Origin: Undaria pinnatifida | Taxonomy: Eukaryota; Sar; Phaeophyceae; Laminariales; Alariaceae | Direction of reading: 5' to 3' | Assembly: GCA_012845835.1 (NCBI GenBank) | Contig: JABAKD010000017.1 | Location: 1,416,001 to 1,480,000 of the forward strand | DNA: 64,000 nucleotides | Shown: positions 26,001 to 41,000 of the stretch, in pieces | Numbering within the stretch: position 1 is the stretch's first letter | Layout: the number at the start of each line of letters is the position of its first letter | The notes under the pieces: generated by a model | What the model was told of the DNA's origin: nothing | Databases searched by the model: none | The model's input: the letters and a program-made list of their open reading frames with translations, nothing else | Position numbers and translations under genes: made by a program

Positions 26001-29000
26001 TTTAGCCCCGTTAGAGTCCCAACCCCCCTACATTAGTTCAAAGTCATTTTCCGCCCAAAAGAGGTTTCCAGTTGCAAAGGCGTTAAGCCGGTGGAATATG
26101 ACAGCCCTTTGACGCAACCTTCCCACAGTAGCCTCGGTCCAGGTTACTACTCCGGAGTATATATATATATATACCAGCTAGCGCCATGTACCTGGCTTGG
26201 GAAGCGCTCGTAGTCGACCTGTCCACGGAGGCATTCCTGAAGAAGTGATGTAAGCGTCCCTTTCATTTCCGCGTTGAGGTGTTCCAACCATTCTTCCACC
26301 CGCTCCGACACCGGCACGGGGGTGCTTAGAGGCACCTGAGTTGTCAAGAGATCGATATGGGGTCGGTTCAATCTACAATTAGTATATGTGCATCTATAGT
26401 GTCGTTTGAGCAGTGCCGGTTGCCCGCTACAGCGCCTGTGAAATCGCCTGGAACTGATGGGAACAACCAGTGGTGACGGCATGTGGAGTAGTGCCGGTTT
26501 CCATTATAGTGCTGGTATTTCCGACTCGCACATACATGAAGGCGCTATCTTGAGGGACCGCCGCTACTACAGTGCCGTGTTGGCGACAGAAGCGTGGTAC
26601 GGTAAGGGTACGTCAAACTTTCGTCTGATCCTACTCCATACTTTAGGAGCTCTATTAATGAAGAAAAACCTCATACCGTCGAACTCGAGCATGGACATTA
26701 TTTCGTGTCTTCAACTTTAAGTCTTGAACTACTAATAGTACGAAGCGTTGAAATGTTACCGGTGCCACGCGATTGGTAAAAAAAACTATTCGTATACACC
26801 CGCTTGTGATGAACACGAGCCAGGCCCGCCCGTCAATGTTTCTTATGCTTGACTTTCAACCGTTTTCGGTCATATGCCTAAAACAAAGCGACAAGTGCGG
26901 GCTTATAGTCTGCCCACGGGAGCAAATCTGGGGGTGCACATGCAGCGACTCATCCCACGCTGGGGGTTGCACGTTTTGGGTCAAACGGTTGTTTCTGACC
27001 GGTTGGTCTCCTGACCATTGGATCTATCGGTTAGAACGCTCTTTTTGTTTGGATATTGATAGAACTTGCGCATCGAAACGTTGGTTGGGTGGCGGGAGGG
27101 AATGTAGACCTCCCAAGTCACGTTTCGTGTGAGGTGTTGAGCTCCTCGTGCTAGAGGATCAGAAAAATATCTGCTGCTTATACACTAATTTATTAACAAA
27201 ATTTCACCCCCCCCCCATATATGAATTATCGTCTCTCCTTTTGTTAATGCCTAGAACTATTATGAAATGACTGGAAATCATACATATTACTTATCTCCCT
27301 ACGCACATTCCGCCCTCTCCTCACTGGTTGTAACGTCTTACAGGATATACATGATGAACTGATGCATTCCTTCCACAACCGTCAGATTTGTCCCCTTGAA
27401 GGATTTATAGTTTCCGCGCACAGATTGAGTCCCCCCCCCCCTCCCCCCCCCCGCTCCCTCTTGTTCAAACCCAGGCCACCACGTCCTTCAAAACTCCGCC
27501 CACCCCCCTCACCGGTTATTCGACTTACAAGATTCACTTGATAAAAGGATACATTTCCCTCCACAGCTGTCAGATTATGTCCCCCTCAGAAACGGGTTTT
27601 ATAGTTTCCGCGCACAGACTGACTAAAATCACCCTGTTGACCCTGATAGCTACACTGTAGTTGTAAGGGGAGTCGCCGACCTATATCCTTAATGAGGACA
27701 CACACCCCGTAATACGCGCGATCGGAGTATCACACACAGCTTGCAAAGATGAGTTTCGACAAAAATTTCCGATCTCATAGCTGGAGTGTATTCTATATTT
27801 TTATAATATTACTTGAAGCCATTATGTTTCCATCACCACCCACATAAATGATTTTGTCGTCGCAAAATCCCGTGAACGAACCCTTGGCCTAGTCATACAG
27901 AAACCTGTTGTAAAACACCAGTTGCATGCGGCCCGTACTTGGTTGAAGGGCCCTGTCGATCACGATTACTGTGATGAAAAACACTAACTTCCCCCTATCC
28001 TACCACGCGCTCGTCGAACCATGACAAGCGCTATTGCCCCACTCACTTCCTCCCCGCAGGAGCTGATCATGCTCGTGATCTGCGTATTGGTTTCGTTGAA
28101 CCGTACCCCGTGTATTCCCTGGAACAGTTTCTTCAGGTGCGCTTGGATAATCGTGGGGTTCTTCGCCTGGGAGGAAGTGGATGATAGACAATGGTTGGCA
28201 GGAAAGGTTTTGGTAAAGGCGAGGGGGGATTAGTTGTCGGCAGGCGATGGAGATAGGTAGTGGCCTGAGGTGCTTAGGAAATCTTCGGGGCACTCGCTTG
28301 TACAGATGGCTGGTGCAATGGTTTGGTAGTCAAGGACGATACCGGGTGGTATGCAAGCGCGACAAGGGGGTTGGTAGGGAAGGGAAATACACGTTGAAAG
28401 TTTCGCCTGGAGAAATTAATGGAAGGCAAGAGGGGTATATACATTGATTTCTTCACCAAGAAACCTGTTTGGTATATATGTGACGCGGACAAACGGCTGG
28501 TAGGCAAAGGACGACAATCGTTGTGTTCTTCGTCTGGACACCTAGTCGGTAGACTAGGAGGGGACATGGTTGGACGGCAAGGGCAACATCGACGGTCGGT
28601 AGGCAAGGGGGACAATGGTTGGCTTGAAAATGTGATAATGGTTGGTATGCAAGGATGATAGTGGTTGGTAGACAAGATAATGGTTCGCAGGCAAGAGGAT
28701 AACGCGGTTGGTAGGCAAGGGCGACAATGGTTGGTAGGAAAAGGGCGGGAACAAATGGTGAGCAAAGGCGGGAGACCGGTTTGTAGACAAAAAATGGTTG
28801 CTAGGAAAAGAGGGTATATGACTGATAGACAAGGGCCACAATAGTTGGGTCCTTGGCCTGAAAAAACTCCGGTAGGGAAGGGGGACAGATGGTTGGCATA
28901 TAAGGGCGATAATGGTTGGGGAGGAGGGGTAATAGTGTGTTAAGCAATTAAGGGTTAGTAGGGAAAGGACAACACGGTTGGTAGGCAAGGGCGACAATGG

Positions 29001-32000
29001 TGGGTAGTAAAGGGCGGTAAGCAAAGGGGGAAAACGATTGGTAAGTAAAAAGATGGATGGTAGCCAAAGGTAGGCAAGGGCGACAATGTTTGGGATCTTC
29101 GCGTCGACAAACAATCGGTAGGAAAAGGGGGACATTGGTTAGTGGTCAACTGCGGCCATAGTTGGTAGGATAGCTAAGAAGAACAAGGGTGTTTTAAGAA
29201 AAACAGGAAGATGCTACAGGCAATTAGACATCATCGGAGGGGAAAAAATCGTGAAGCGTTGAAATGTAGCCCCACCTGTCCCAAAATTTCCAACAAGTCC
29301 TCGTCGCCGATAAAGTAGAAGCGAGGCATGGCCGAGCGTTTCTCCTCCAAGAAATCGGAGAGAGCTTTTTGGCACCTTTCCAGCTGGTCTAGAGATACGC
29401 CCAGCTGCCCGCGAAGGTCAGGGAACAGCTGCTCGTCGGCAAGAGAAATCAACCTTCTGTCCACTTCCACCTGCGGCAAGGCAACATTTCAAAGCCGTTA
29501 ACTGTTTTTACTAAACTGGAAATTAACTCGTACCTATTCCAAGCAATTAATAAATCAAACCGAGAGGTGTGGAGCTGTAAAAGATTTTTTTGTCTGTTAC
29601 CTGCTACTCTTACCTGGTACTCTTTTCAAACAGTCCAGTCATCCCGCCGTAGGGGTCCCCTTTTTGGGCCAAACGTTTCTGACTGAGCTGTGGCCACCGT
29701 AGTTGACCTCCTCAAGCGGGGAGCTATCGGTTGGTGTGATCATGTTACGAGTACAATTGATTTGGAACCAGCGCATTAACATCTTGGTCGGGTTGGGGGA
29801 ACGAACGTCTTCGATTTCATGTCTCGGATGAGCTGTTGAAGTGTTAGGGGAGCTCAGAAACTTATCAGAGTCTGCCGAACCTCTCTCGTGGGATGACTCA
29901 ATCAGCATTTAACCTTCATAATAAGGGTCCGAAACGAAGCCTGGTTCGGTGTTCCTGTTCCTTAGGTGTCCTGTGCTGTGGGCCTTCGTGGGGGTGGCGA
30001 ATGAATTTGCAAGCATATTCGCTGGTACGCTGAGTTCAGGTCAACCCCGTTCGAACTATAAACAAACATGGTTCCTCATTAAAGTTTTGTCCCAAAAAAA
30101 CGCAGTTAGCAACGTTCGGTCTGCTTCCACCCGTCCGCAGACAAGAGCTAGCCTCACAAAGGACCCGCCCACTACTGTCCAGGCCGCTGAAAAAGTCAGA
30201 ACACATTCGTTGAGATTAGCCCTGTAGCCCTTTTACGGTAACGGCGAGACGCTTAATGGATAAACTGGTGGGGCAGTTCTGGTGCAAGCACAGTATACCC
30301 ACGGTCTCCCCCCGCGGTTGTTTTCAACGACACGACGCGCTCTTTTCACAGGTACTTCAAAATCAAGATCATGGATGCACACCTACTCATCACACAACGG
30401 GCATTGACAGGCTATCCCTATGGATTGTGTCTTTTTTCTTCCCAACCGTGCCGACGTGGTTGTCTCAAGACGTTTCTCGACATGCAGGAGGTGGAATGTG
30501 CATACAATGTGTACCAAGAACAAATATATGCTTTGTTAAGTATAAAAGGGTTCAACTTATTATCCCAAAAACAAAAACGATGAAAGCAAGATATCGGATA
30601 AGAGAAAAATTGTTGATCGGAAGGACGCCGGTACCGAAAGCAACGACATCAGACGAAGCCAGTAGCCCTTCTAGAATTGAAACAACTGCACGCATGTTTT
30701 GTAGGCGCAAACTACTTGGACCTATGATACTGTCGGATAAAGGTTGCACTATTATTGATAGAGGAGTGATGTACCAAGATCAACGATCCGAAACCGATAA
30801 TGATGAAAACAAAAGCCAAAAAGGTGAAACCACCGATGCCGAAAGCAACCGTTAATGTATCGAAAAACAACGATCGGAAAGCTACGACAGCCATCGCACA
30901 CGATACCCATCGCACAGATTCCCAACGCAACGGCACTGAAATTAACGGCGTTCATACGATACCGAAGCACACGATAACCGTACATGCAACGACATTGATA
31001 GAAACGCCTCGACACTGGATACCAAAATCAAATGCGACACTGAAGGTACAGCACTGTGACATTCGAGCTGTTCTTACCTTGGCCATTATGTCGCGGAACT
31101 CCTCTTCCACACGACGGAAACGTCCCTGCTCCGCCGGTAGCGCGCCCATCCCAAAAATAGGCTCCAAGTACACCCACTTTCTCTGAATCTGATTCAGTGT
31201 GTGCAACGCGTAGTCCAATATGCCAAGCTTAACCTGCAACCAGATGAAGGGGCGTTGTCGTTAATTGCGCCTGTTGGGAGGACGGCAGCGCGAGCCTATG
31301 ACAGGGTGGTTTTTTATCGACATCGTTGTGGGGCGATTGCCGTTCCCACTGCAAATATACTGCAAGTACAACCACTCCTTCCGCATCTGATCCAGCGCAG
31401 GCAAAGCGTGGTCCAACATGCCAAGTGCTTAGCCTGCAACAAGAGTGGGCAGCATAGTGACAGCATTAGGCGGGCTTATAACGCGTTCATGCTGAATGCC
31501 ACCTTTTCCTGGTATCCCGTTACATCAGTACATGTTGTCATTCACACCAGCTTGCCTAGAGCATCGGTTGGGCTAAGAAATGTTCAACTCGAAGCGATTT
31601 TGCGTAGAGACAGAACTTGACGGTATATGTTACCTGTATTTTGTTTTTCTCCGATCCGTTCTCAGGCGCATTCTACGGTAAGGAGGTAGCACTTTTTGCC
31701 AGACTCACTTCTGACTGGCGGCGATCCTAGAGCTAGGAAGCACTCGGTATCGCTGGATTTATTTTTGCGCTCTACTAAAAATTCGTCAAGTACTATGGTA
31801 GGCCAAGGAATTTTCTCATCGGGTTGTACTTTCATTTTGCCCAATTTCGGGTTTTCGATGAGCTACAAGGCTCCCAAAGTGAAGAACAAGGGTACAAGGG
31901 TAGGTGCATACCTGCCGTATCATGCGCCATGAGATGACACTACCATACCTCGTACGCGATGCCCTGGTCCTCGAACGCCTTAAAGAACTGGCTCTCCTTG

Positions 32001-35000
32001 AGCGAGGCCAGCAGACTCTGCTTGTCCCCCAGCTCAAGGAACACGTCGCTCCAGTCCCGGATGAGTGCCGTCCGGCGTCCGTTTTCTTCGTGGTCCACTA
32101 GCTTAAGCTCCGCCGTTTGGGACCATGCACCCAGTTCTTGAAGTGCCTCGCGGATGGTCACCTTCGAAAGTGGCAAGCGTAATTTAGCGTGTTAGACTCT
32201 ACAGGAGGTATCTCAAGAAACTGAGTGTTAGTCGCGCCGTTTACATTGGGCAGTGTTGCAGCTTCGCTAGCGGTGTCTTGTTAGGATAATGTCTTATTAG
32301 CAACGTATGCGTATTGCTTCTGACTTCGCCCAGAATCGTTATATATAAGCGATATCCCCCCGTGTGTACGAGCATTGGTATCGGGCCAAAGGCGTCACGT
32401 GTGCCCTCGATACCCACGTTCGCGCGGCAGAGCACATTGTGCATTCCATCACACACGTCCTGCTACATAACCTCTGGTAGAAAAAAATAAACCAGGCATG
32501 TACACGGCTACATATATAACATCCCCCGAGCGTCGTGTAGGCGGTTTCTGCCCTACCCTACCTCCCCTGTGCACGGCACGCAACTCCCTGGTAGACCGCT
32601 GGAATGCTGGCCCAACTCGACACCGTGAAGAAATCATCTGCGCTACGGACGGGGGTCACTCCTGTAGATGGGCTTGCCACCTCCACCCCAAACATGAAGG
32701 TACCAAACGGAATCATCCCACTCTAGGGGTGCAGCAAAAGGTTCAAAGCATTTTCTGAGCTCCTAAAATGAGGAGCTCAAAATCTCACCAGAAGCATGAA
32801 TTTGAGGGCATTCATTCTGGCAACCCGGCCAACATTTCTACGCACTAGTCCTAAAAAAAACAAAAAACAAGAAAACACTCGTAGCATGAGCATGCTAACC
32901 GACAGCTCCAACGGTTGAGGAGCTCAACCCGTCAGAAACGTTTGGCCCCAAAACGTGAAACCGCTACCGTGGTACAACCCAAGGCAACGCCGTGGCGGCA
33001 CCCACCTGCTTTAGGAAGCTTGCAAGTACGAGGGATGTGAGTTAGCTGGAGTGGACAGCTATTGAACATCTATTCATGGAGTGGCGGAGCAATTTGCCAA
33101 CTAACCAATGGATGGGCTGCAGGCTATACTAAAACAATGCACACACACGTCGAGCCGCAAACGCGCCATCAACACGCCAGGGCTCAGAGCTTCGCAAAAA
33201 CATCGCACGGAACTGACTGCAACGCAACACACCCTAATGGTACAGGTGCCCTGTTCATTTCTTTAGAGTCCTCAGATGAGAAGCTCAATACGCCTTTGAG
33301 GCAGAACATGGATTTGGAGAAAAATAAAAAGTGCAACCAGTGTGAGGAGCAACCCCATGGCCTAGGTACACACAAAGCAAAGCATACTTGGAAAACGAGA
33401 ATGAGACGCCGACGATTTTGGGTCAAGGAGCCCCGTCTTTCAGAAAAACAGACAGCGACGATAGCGTAGCACGTGTAGTGCGCCACCTAGCCAAACTAAC
33501 AACTAGCCGGCAACAAACAAAAAAGTAAACGAAAAATCGACGATCCATAGAGAAAGCGGTTCTTCGTCCGCCCTAACTATAAAGGGCACGTACCGCCGGG
33601 GGAGAGGGGACAACACCCCTGACGATGGTTTGTTCAGAAGGTGGAAACGATAAAGTTAGTGAGATTTGAAACGAAGCCAAAGTCCGCAAAATCGCAGCAT
33701 TGGTGAGTACCCACCTCTCCCTGAGCCCTGGACTGCAGGTGCTTGACGAACTGCAACAAAGCCGGGTCGGCTAGACGGTCCAGGACAGACAAAAAGTGGC
33801 TGACCATTAAGTTCTCCAGGCGCACGCTTCGATCCAAGCCCAGCTTGCCCTAGTCATCACGAGGACGGTTGAGGGTTTAGTCCGTTAAAAATTACACACA
33901 ACAACCTAAGCATTGCCTCAGCAACCTTATTACTACTCGGATTCAAGCGTGGTCGGAATCACGAAAAAGAATGGGCGCTAACTTCAACTTCCCATAGAAA
34001 TCAAGGCGACGGATGACCGAAGAATTAGTGTTCAGGTGTACACAGCAGGATAAGCGAGCACTATCCGTCGGCGCTAGAGCGAGAAAGAAACCCAAGTGAG
34101 GCATGAAATAACTCAAACGAGAAAAGCAAGTCCCAGGCATGCATCACGAAGGGAGCCTTACGAGCAACGGGTGGTGCCTGCAACAAGGCACTCCAGTTGA
34201 AACCAACACGGAGCCGGCCAGGGGCCGTTCGCTCTCAAGCGTGACAGGCGAAAACAACGAAACATGGGCGGTATATGCAACGTTCAGTGGTAACCAATAC
34301 GACAGCGGACCAGACATCCAATGCACTTTGCCGGCTCTAAAGCTTTAAAGAAACAAAAAAGAGGGTACGGGTGGTACCTGAAGCAAGGAACTCCAGTGCT
34401 CCTCCTTGAACGGCTCGCCACGGCAGTACTTGAGTGCTGGTGTAGCCTTTCTCATGCGCTCTAGCTCCTGAGGGGGTAACCCACGGTGGGGCGAGGCAGA
34501 GGAACGGGTGTACAAATTTTATCGCACACTCACAATGCCAGGGCGGAGCACGTCGTGCTTTCACCGACCAGACAGACATCGCGTGCACCAAGCGCATATT
34601 CACACCATAGATGGCCGTATTGATTAACCCCTGTACAACTGGAAACCCGTTTTGGGGACAAATTTACTTGAAGTTAGTACAGGGAGGGAATATGGGGGCT
34701 CTAAAGGGGTTAAGACCCAAAGAGCCCCGACTCCCTAGAATGTGGGGCCGGCAAACGTCGCGCGGGGGGGGGGCGGGAGGGGCAACCGTACTGCTATGAC
34801 TGCGGACGGAAGCAGAAAAGTAATAGCACATCTTGCCAAAAAGGGTCGAGGTCAACTACTGACGTTGGTGTCCACGAAAGCGAGAAGGAAAAGGCTGATC
34901 GTGTGGCAAGGTGCAAAGCTCGAGTGGGCATTGACACCATGTTCGGGCAATGTCGACCATGAGGATGAGCGGTTAGCCCCACTAGGACTGCACTCCCGGT

Positions 35001-38000
35001 TCTGACGAAGAACAACTTGGAGTAAGTGTGCGATATGGCTTGTAAAGATACTTAAAAGGAGGGCGAACATGGATTTTGACGTACTGTAAGTCACTCTGCA
35101 CGCCATGCCTGGTAGACCCAAGCGGCCGTGAAAACCCTACGTATTAGTGTCTGCGTAAAGCCAAACAATCAACACTATGCATTGATCATCCCCAAAACAG
35201 AACTCAGGAACCACTTCATCGCCACCGACATGAACTCCAGGTGTAAACGTACATTCGGCTTTTCTTTTATGAACGTACCTGGCGCAGAGCAACAAAAAAC
35301 TTCATCGGGTGGTTTGTCAGTGTAAAGACACTATTGCCTGGCTTGGCTGGCCAATCTACAAGGGCCCCAACTCTCTCGCGTTCGGCGTGCCTTTGCTAGC
35401 CCTGCACACGACGGACTGCAGCAGAGACTGGTCATGTGGTGATCGATTTCTATTTCTACCATACCTTCTGACCCCGATTCCCGACGCAGACAAGCCTCAC
35501 TATCTCTAGAATACACACTGAACATCACTTTGTCCGCTACCGTTGCTTTCGTACGTTTACAGACAAACCTATCCTTCATATACCCGGAACTCACTACGAT
35601 ATCCCCCCTAGACCTGCCAAAATCACCCTGCACAACTTCCCGAGACATCTGCCCCCAAAATTGTCGGTGCGGTCCAAACAACGGTGAACGCCTTTACGAC
35701 CGGAAACCCGTTTACGGGGCCTAAATTACCTGTATTTAGTGTAGGGAGGGGTTTGGGGGCTCTAGAGGGGTTAAGAGCTAGTTAAACAGCCGGCAACAAG
35801 GAAAACAACATGCCGGTATTCGCCTACGTGGAAATTGATGCACAACTCAAACCGCAAAGTGTGGATTTGGTCGAGGTGTCTGACCTGGTGAACGTGTTCC
35901 GTGACGGTGTCTGCCCGTTGGGCTTCGGCCAAGCGGGCCTTGATCGTCTCGATCCACTTGCTCGCGAGGTCTTGGAGGGCGAAGACATTCGGCCGGAAGC
36001 TGATCCAGTCCTGATCGGCTAGCACCTACGCGAAAAACATTTCGTCGTGATCGACCCGATTACATTGTTTTTTTGTTTGTTTTCCGTACGCATTTCATTG
36101 TTCCAGCTACTTCAACCCTTTGAGAAGCTGATGAGGTTTCCTGCATTTCACGCGGTGCCGAAAGCGCGTGCGGGCGCGCGCTTATGCGTGTGTTCTCTAA
36201 ATCCAGCGCATCCAATGTCGGTGCCGATTCTTCATCGTGCCATAGGACATCAACACATTGTGGTCACACACCGTGACGCAAACACATACTTAGGCGTAGT
36301 ACATACCAGTAGGTGTCTACATCATGCGATTGTCTGGAGCTCTACCGGTATATCCGGTACGCCATACCTTAAGCTCGGAGCTATACTCCTTGTATAGAGC
36401 CCAGCTTGACTCGGTCGCCCACAAATCTTCCTCGATCGCGTCCACCCCTTCAAATCGCGGCGCCGGCATTCCGAATGAAACACAGTTGTCTTTGAGCGAT
36501 TGAGCCTGGAGCAAAAATGGCACGAACGGTGGGTGTTAGAACCCGACACCAACAAACACGTTATTCTTGCTTCACCAGAAAACGACCACAGATTTTCATG
36601 GGTCACTTGTCACATCTCGCGGGTAGGGTCGGATCTGGGTGACCAAATCGCGGCGTCGGCATTCCGAATGAAACACAGTTGTCTTTGAGCGATTGAGCCT
36701 GGAGCAAAAATGGCGCGAACTGCGGGTGTTAGAACCCGACACCACGTAGTACAAGAACACAAACACGTTATCCTTGCTTCACCAGAAAAAGACCACAGAT
36801 TTTCATGGGTCACTTGTCACGTCTCGCGGGTAGGGTCGGGTCTGGGTGACCCGACCCGATCCGTAGGACTTGAAAACTTCCGACCGGACCCTAGCTTACC
36901 CGTGAGGTTCCGAACGCCTCCTGGCCCCGACCACACACGGCCCGCAAGGTTTCAATAATCTCCCCACCGTGAGAACCCCAGCAATTGACAGGCTTCTTAC
37001 GTTGTCCCAAGTTCGTGCACGATTGGTTTGGCCACCGAGTGAAGTTTACCACCCGCGACGCATGCGCTGTACGCGGATGTGTTGGGCTCTTATATACCGT
37101 TTCGCAACTGCAGAAAGGGGCCCCACTCTACACCCCTGAAGTCTGTCCCCAAACATGAGAATGAAGTTGTGAACAGTTCAAACGTTATGGGTTTCCATAA
37201 TTCACTGGAGGACAAAACATGGGTGTTCAAGTATAAATTTGGAATGTGGGTGTAGCGGCTGGCACAAAAAAAACAAAAGTCGCTCTGCTCGGGTGTCTCC
37301 GCCGGGGTTTACCTTCTCAAACCTTACGCATGATACGGTAGAGGTAGCCTTTTTTTCCGCGAAACGTTTTTTCCGAGTAACGGTGGCTCCTTAGCCCAAA
37401 AGTCGCCGATAATGACATTCTTGTTTTTCAATATTAACTTAGTAAGGAAATAACACCTAGGCCATGGGGTTTGGTCATCGAGTCGCACTTTCAGTTTACA
37501 CTTAATCCGATTTGGGTGGGAGGCATTGAGATCTTCAAGTGAGGTTCCTCAGACGTTTAAATGGTGCATCTATACCGTGGCGTGTGTCGCCTTACGACGG
37601 GAACTAACGTGCGAAAAGTAAGAAGTGTGGTTGTTCTACTGCACCTACCATTGGTAGGGCCGTAAGCTGGGCGAACCTTACATCTAACAAATGCTCAGGT
37701 GGAAAATAGTTGGGGGGTGACGCAAGAACCAACTCACTGGCCTCGTCTTTAATAACTTCTGCCATAGGCCGAGCCACAAACGACGCCCCTGTCAGACGAA
37801 ACGCCGCAGATATCGACAAGTTGCCCAACGCCACTAGCCAAAACCAAGACCTAGCCGGCGAATAACTATTAGCACAGTCGGTTCAGACACAACGCGATAC
37901 AACGGGTGGGTGTATCTGGCGCGCAAACCGTCGAACCGAATGTAATGAAAAACGCCTCGCGGTTCGCAAAGAAAAAGAACAGCTGCCCCCCCCCTACCTT

Positions 38001-41000
38001 GTTTTTTTGCTCCTGAAACTGCTCTCGCCAGTCGACAAGGGCCGCGAACACGCGTTCCACCTCCGCCGCAGACCAGTCTTTCATCTCCTGGGGCTTGAGC
38101 GCCCGCCACCTCTGTCCAAACTTGTCAATCGCCTAATGCCGGGTTGTGAAATCAAGCGGTCGAAAATACTAAAATTTGGCCGGGCAGAATCGATTGAAGA
38201 TACAAACCACATCTACAGGCAGGGCTGCGTCGTCAAGCGGAATAAAAGCTAACAGGTTAGCTGTGTAGACTTGAATGAAGAAAATGTATCGACGGAGACC
38301 AAAGGCATTCTTGGTATATTCGATGTACTTGATCTTCAGGGGTCTTAGTGCCCTCCGACCCTGTCTAAACATGTTCATTGCCTAACTTCGGGTTGTGTCA
38401 TCAAGCACAAAAAAACGCTGAGCATTCGCTAGATAGGCTTGATTTAAGATACGTTGTGTGCATGGACCGCAAACACGCGTAAGATTATCGACGCCACGTC
38501 TTCTGGAGCTGTAGTGCCCCCCACCTCTGCCCCCGATTTGACGGTCGCCTCTACTGCAGGCTATGTCAACACGCGTGAAAAAAAGATGACTGAGTCGGAG
38601 AGATTTGATGGAAGATAATCTATATGCGGGGTTGTCTCGTCGGCGGACTAAAATGTTTCGTTATGCATGATTAATTGTGTGCATCGGTGGCAACCACCCG
38701 CGAAAATTTCGACGTGTTTTATCGTCTCGGGCTTTGCGGCCCGCGACCTCTATGCAAACGTGTCGATAGCGTAGCAGCGAAGTATATCATCAAGTGGCAA
38801 CAGCAAACACAACCAACCAGGGGGGGATATTTTATTGAAGAAAACATGTACGTTCGGGGACCGAAACTACGTGTAATTGGTATTGACGGCGTCTTGTTGT
38901 TTCCTGGAGCTACAGCTCTCGCCACGCCTGGCCAAACTTGTCAATAACCCCATGTTGGGCTGCCATCTAGCGGAAGAAACCAACCTTCGGCAGGATAGTC
39001 TTGAACTGAATATGAACACAATCTACGGGAACCGCTGACACGCGTGAGGCCATCGACGTCGCTTCTTGCCTAAGCATGCTGAAGCAAAATCGAACCGGCA
39101 GCAACTCGCACATGGACCCTTGAAGAAGCTGTAATCTATCCACCCGATCTACAATTGAACATTGGTACGCGATATACCTGGTATCGAGTGCTACTTCGGC
39201 GGTGACCTTGGTCATGTCCAACCAACAACCTTGCCGAAGAGCCGTGCGAAAATGCTCAATAACGACCTTCCTACAAACCACTAAATGGTATATGTTGTCG
39301 CCAGCTACTCGCACAGCTGGAACTTTGCATAACTGTAGTCAACGTAGGTGCGTTAGTGGTCAACGGACGCTTTCGAAAACTCGAAGTGCTCGCTGCTGTT
39401 TTGCACCGTCCAAACCACAAACCACACCGTCGTTCAGTTCGTAACAATGTCGGAACGTCGCCCGTTAGCGTTCTGATCCAACATCGTGCATGCGACGATA
39501 GACCCCTCGCGTGATTGGCTCTCCACCGCGCTCACAGCCAATCTTAATACTGCCGTGTTGGCTCTGCGTAACAAGTCACGACAAAAGCTGAGGTAAGTTG
39601 CTCACTTTTGGTGCCTTTTTTAGTCTGCAGTGGCTCCGAGTCACTCGCGAAGGGTGACCCCAATGTGTCTTTGCGGCCTTAAGCGTCCGTGCTGATGTAA
39701 TTGCGCAACAGCAATCCGTAATGGAACGGAAAGATACGCTGCGCCAAACATGTCATCTAGAGTACTTTCGCTCGTGAGATACAGCGTCATTCGTGCGAGT
39801 GGCGCTAACCCGATCGTGAAAAGGGGAGTATCCCCCCTTACAGTAGCACTGTTCTCAACCCACGGGTGGCGGTGGGCATCGTGAACCTGAAACGCACACC
39901 AGCTAAATACTACACAGAAATACGGTAGCGGCTTGCACGAGCCCTACGAATGTAAAAGTGACCCCGAAGCCGTACCCGTAGCAATGGTCACATGCTGACC
40001 TGGTTCAACTCCATGACCTCCTCCTCCAGCACACCCTTGAGGCTCTCCTTCTGCTCTTCCACCATCTCCTGGAAAGCTTCGGCGGCGATGTCAAATTCGT
40101 CCCATCGCCCCCCTTCTCCGTCCAGACCCGCCATTTTAGAAATTGCCTCCGATGCGTCCACCTTCAAAATGGCAATGCAGTTAGGCACTCAATTTAAGAG
40201 GCCCTCGGAACATGCTAGTGTTACCGCTCTTATCTCCGTGCCGCTCCTGTCTCAGAGTGGACACCATGTATGTTGTAGTATAGATGTCACACTCAGATTT
40301 TCTTTATCGTAGGCGTAACAAGGCGTGACCACTTGATTTGACCGCTGTTATGTTCAATTTCTCGTGTCGAAGATTCTCGGGTCCTCCGCTGCACACGATT
40401 TGGTTCTTCGTGAGCGGTAAGACCGTCTCCCTTACGTTGCTGTACGGATGTCCGACTTTCCGTGCGTGAACCTTGCGTACCTTAGACCCCCACAAAGAAA
40501 GATAGCTTCCAATAAACCAATAAACCGATAAATATAACAAACAAAAACCATCAGTATAACATCCAATCAATCAATCACTCAGCCAATCAATCAATCTATC
40601 TATCAATCAATCAGTCAGTCAACCAATCAATCAGCCACCAATCCCAGTTCCCTGACTCTCACGGGCTTTGTGCTGATGATGCGCTTCCATACGAATGAGT
40701 TCGAACGCCATAACACGTCACGTTTCTTATGGTCGCTCGAGTGAAAGCGCACGCGGATACGTCACATTGGGCATGGTCGCTTGCTTTGGGGAGGGTGGTC
40801 CCATTCCCGCCGGCGTGATGCACCATAAACACTCACCGTGTGAATATATTCGCGCACTACTATACGTCACATTTGGCGTCGTTGCTTGTTTTCCGGAGCA
40901 GATCACAGTGGGGGGCTTCCGATAGTGCCGGTATACACCAGTCAATATACTCGCACTATTCACGATACCGGCACTATTGGAAACTGGGTTACTATAGGGA

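Noticed and set aside
30256-30855. Plus-strand 199-codon open frame as a gene
   Set aside because: No recognised domain, low-complexity end, and no splice or promoter context.
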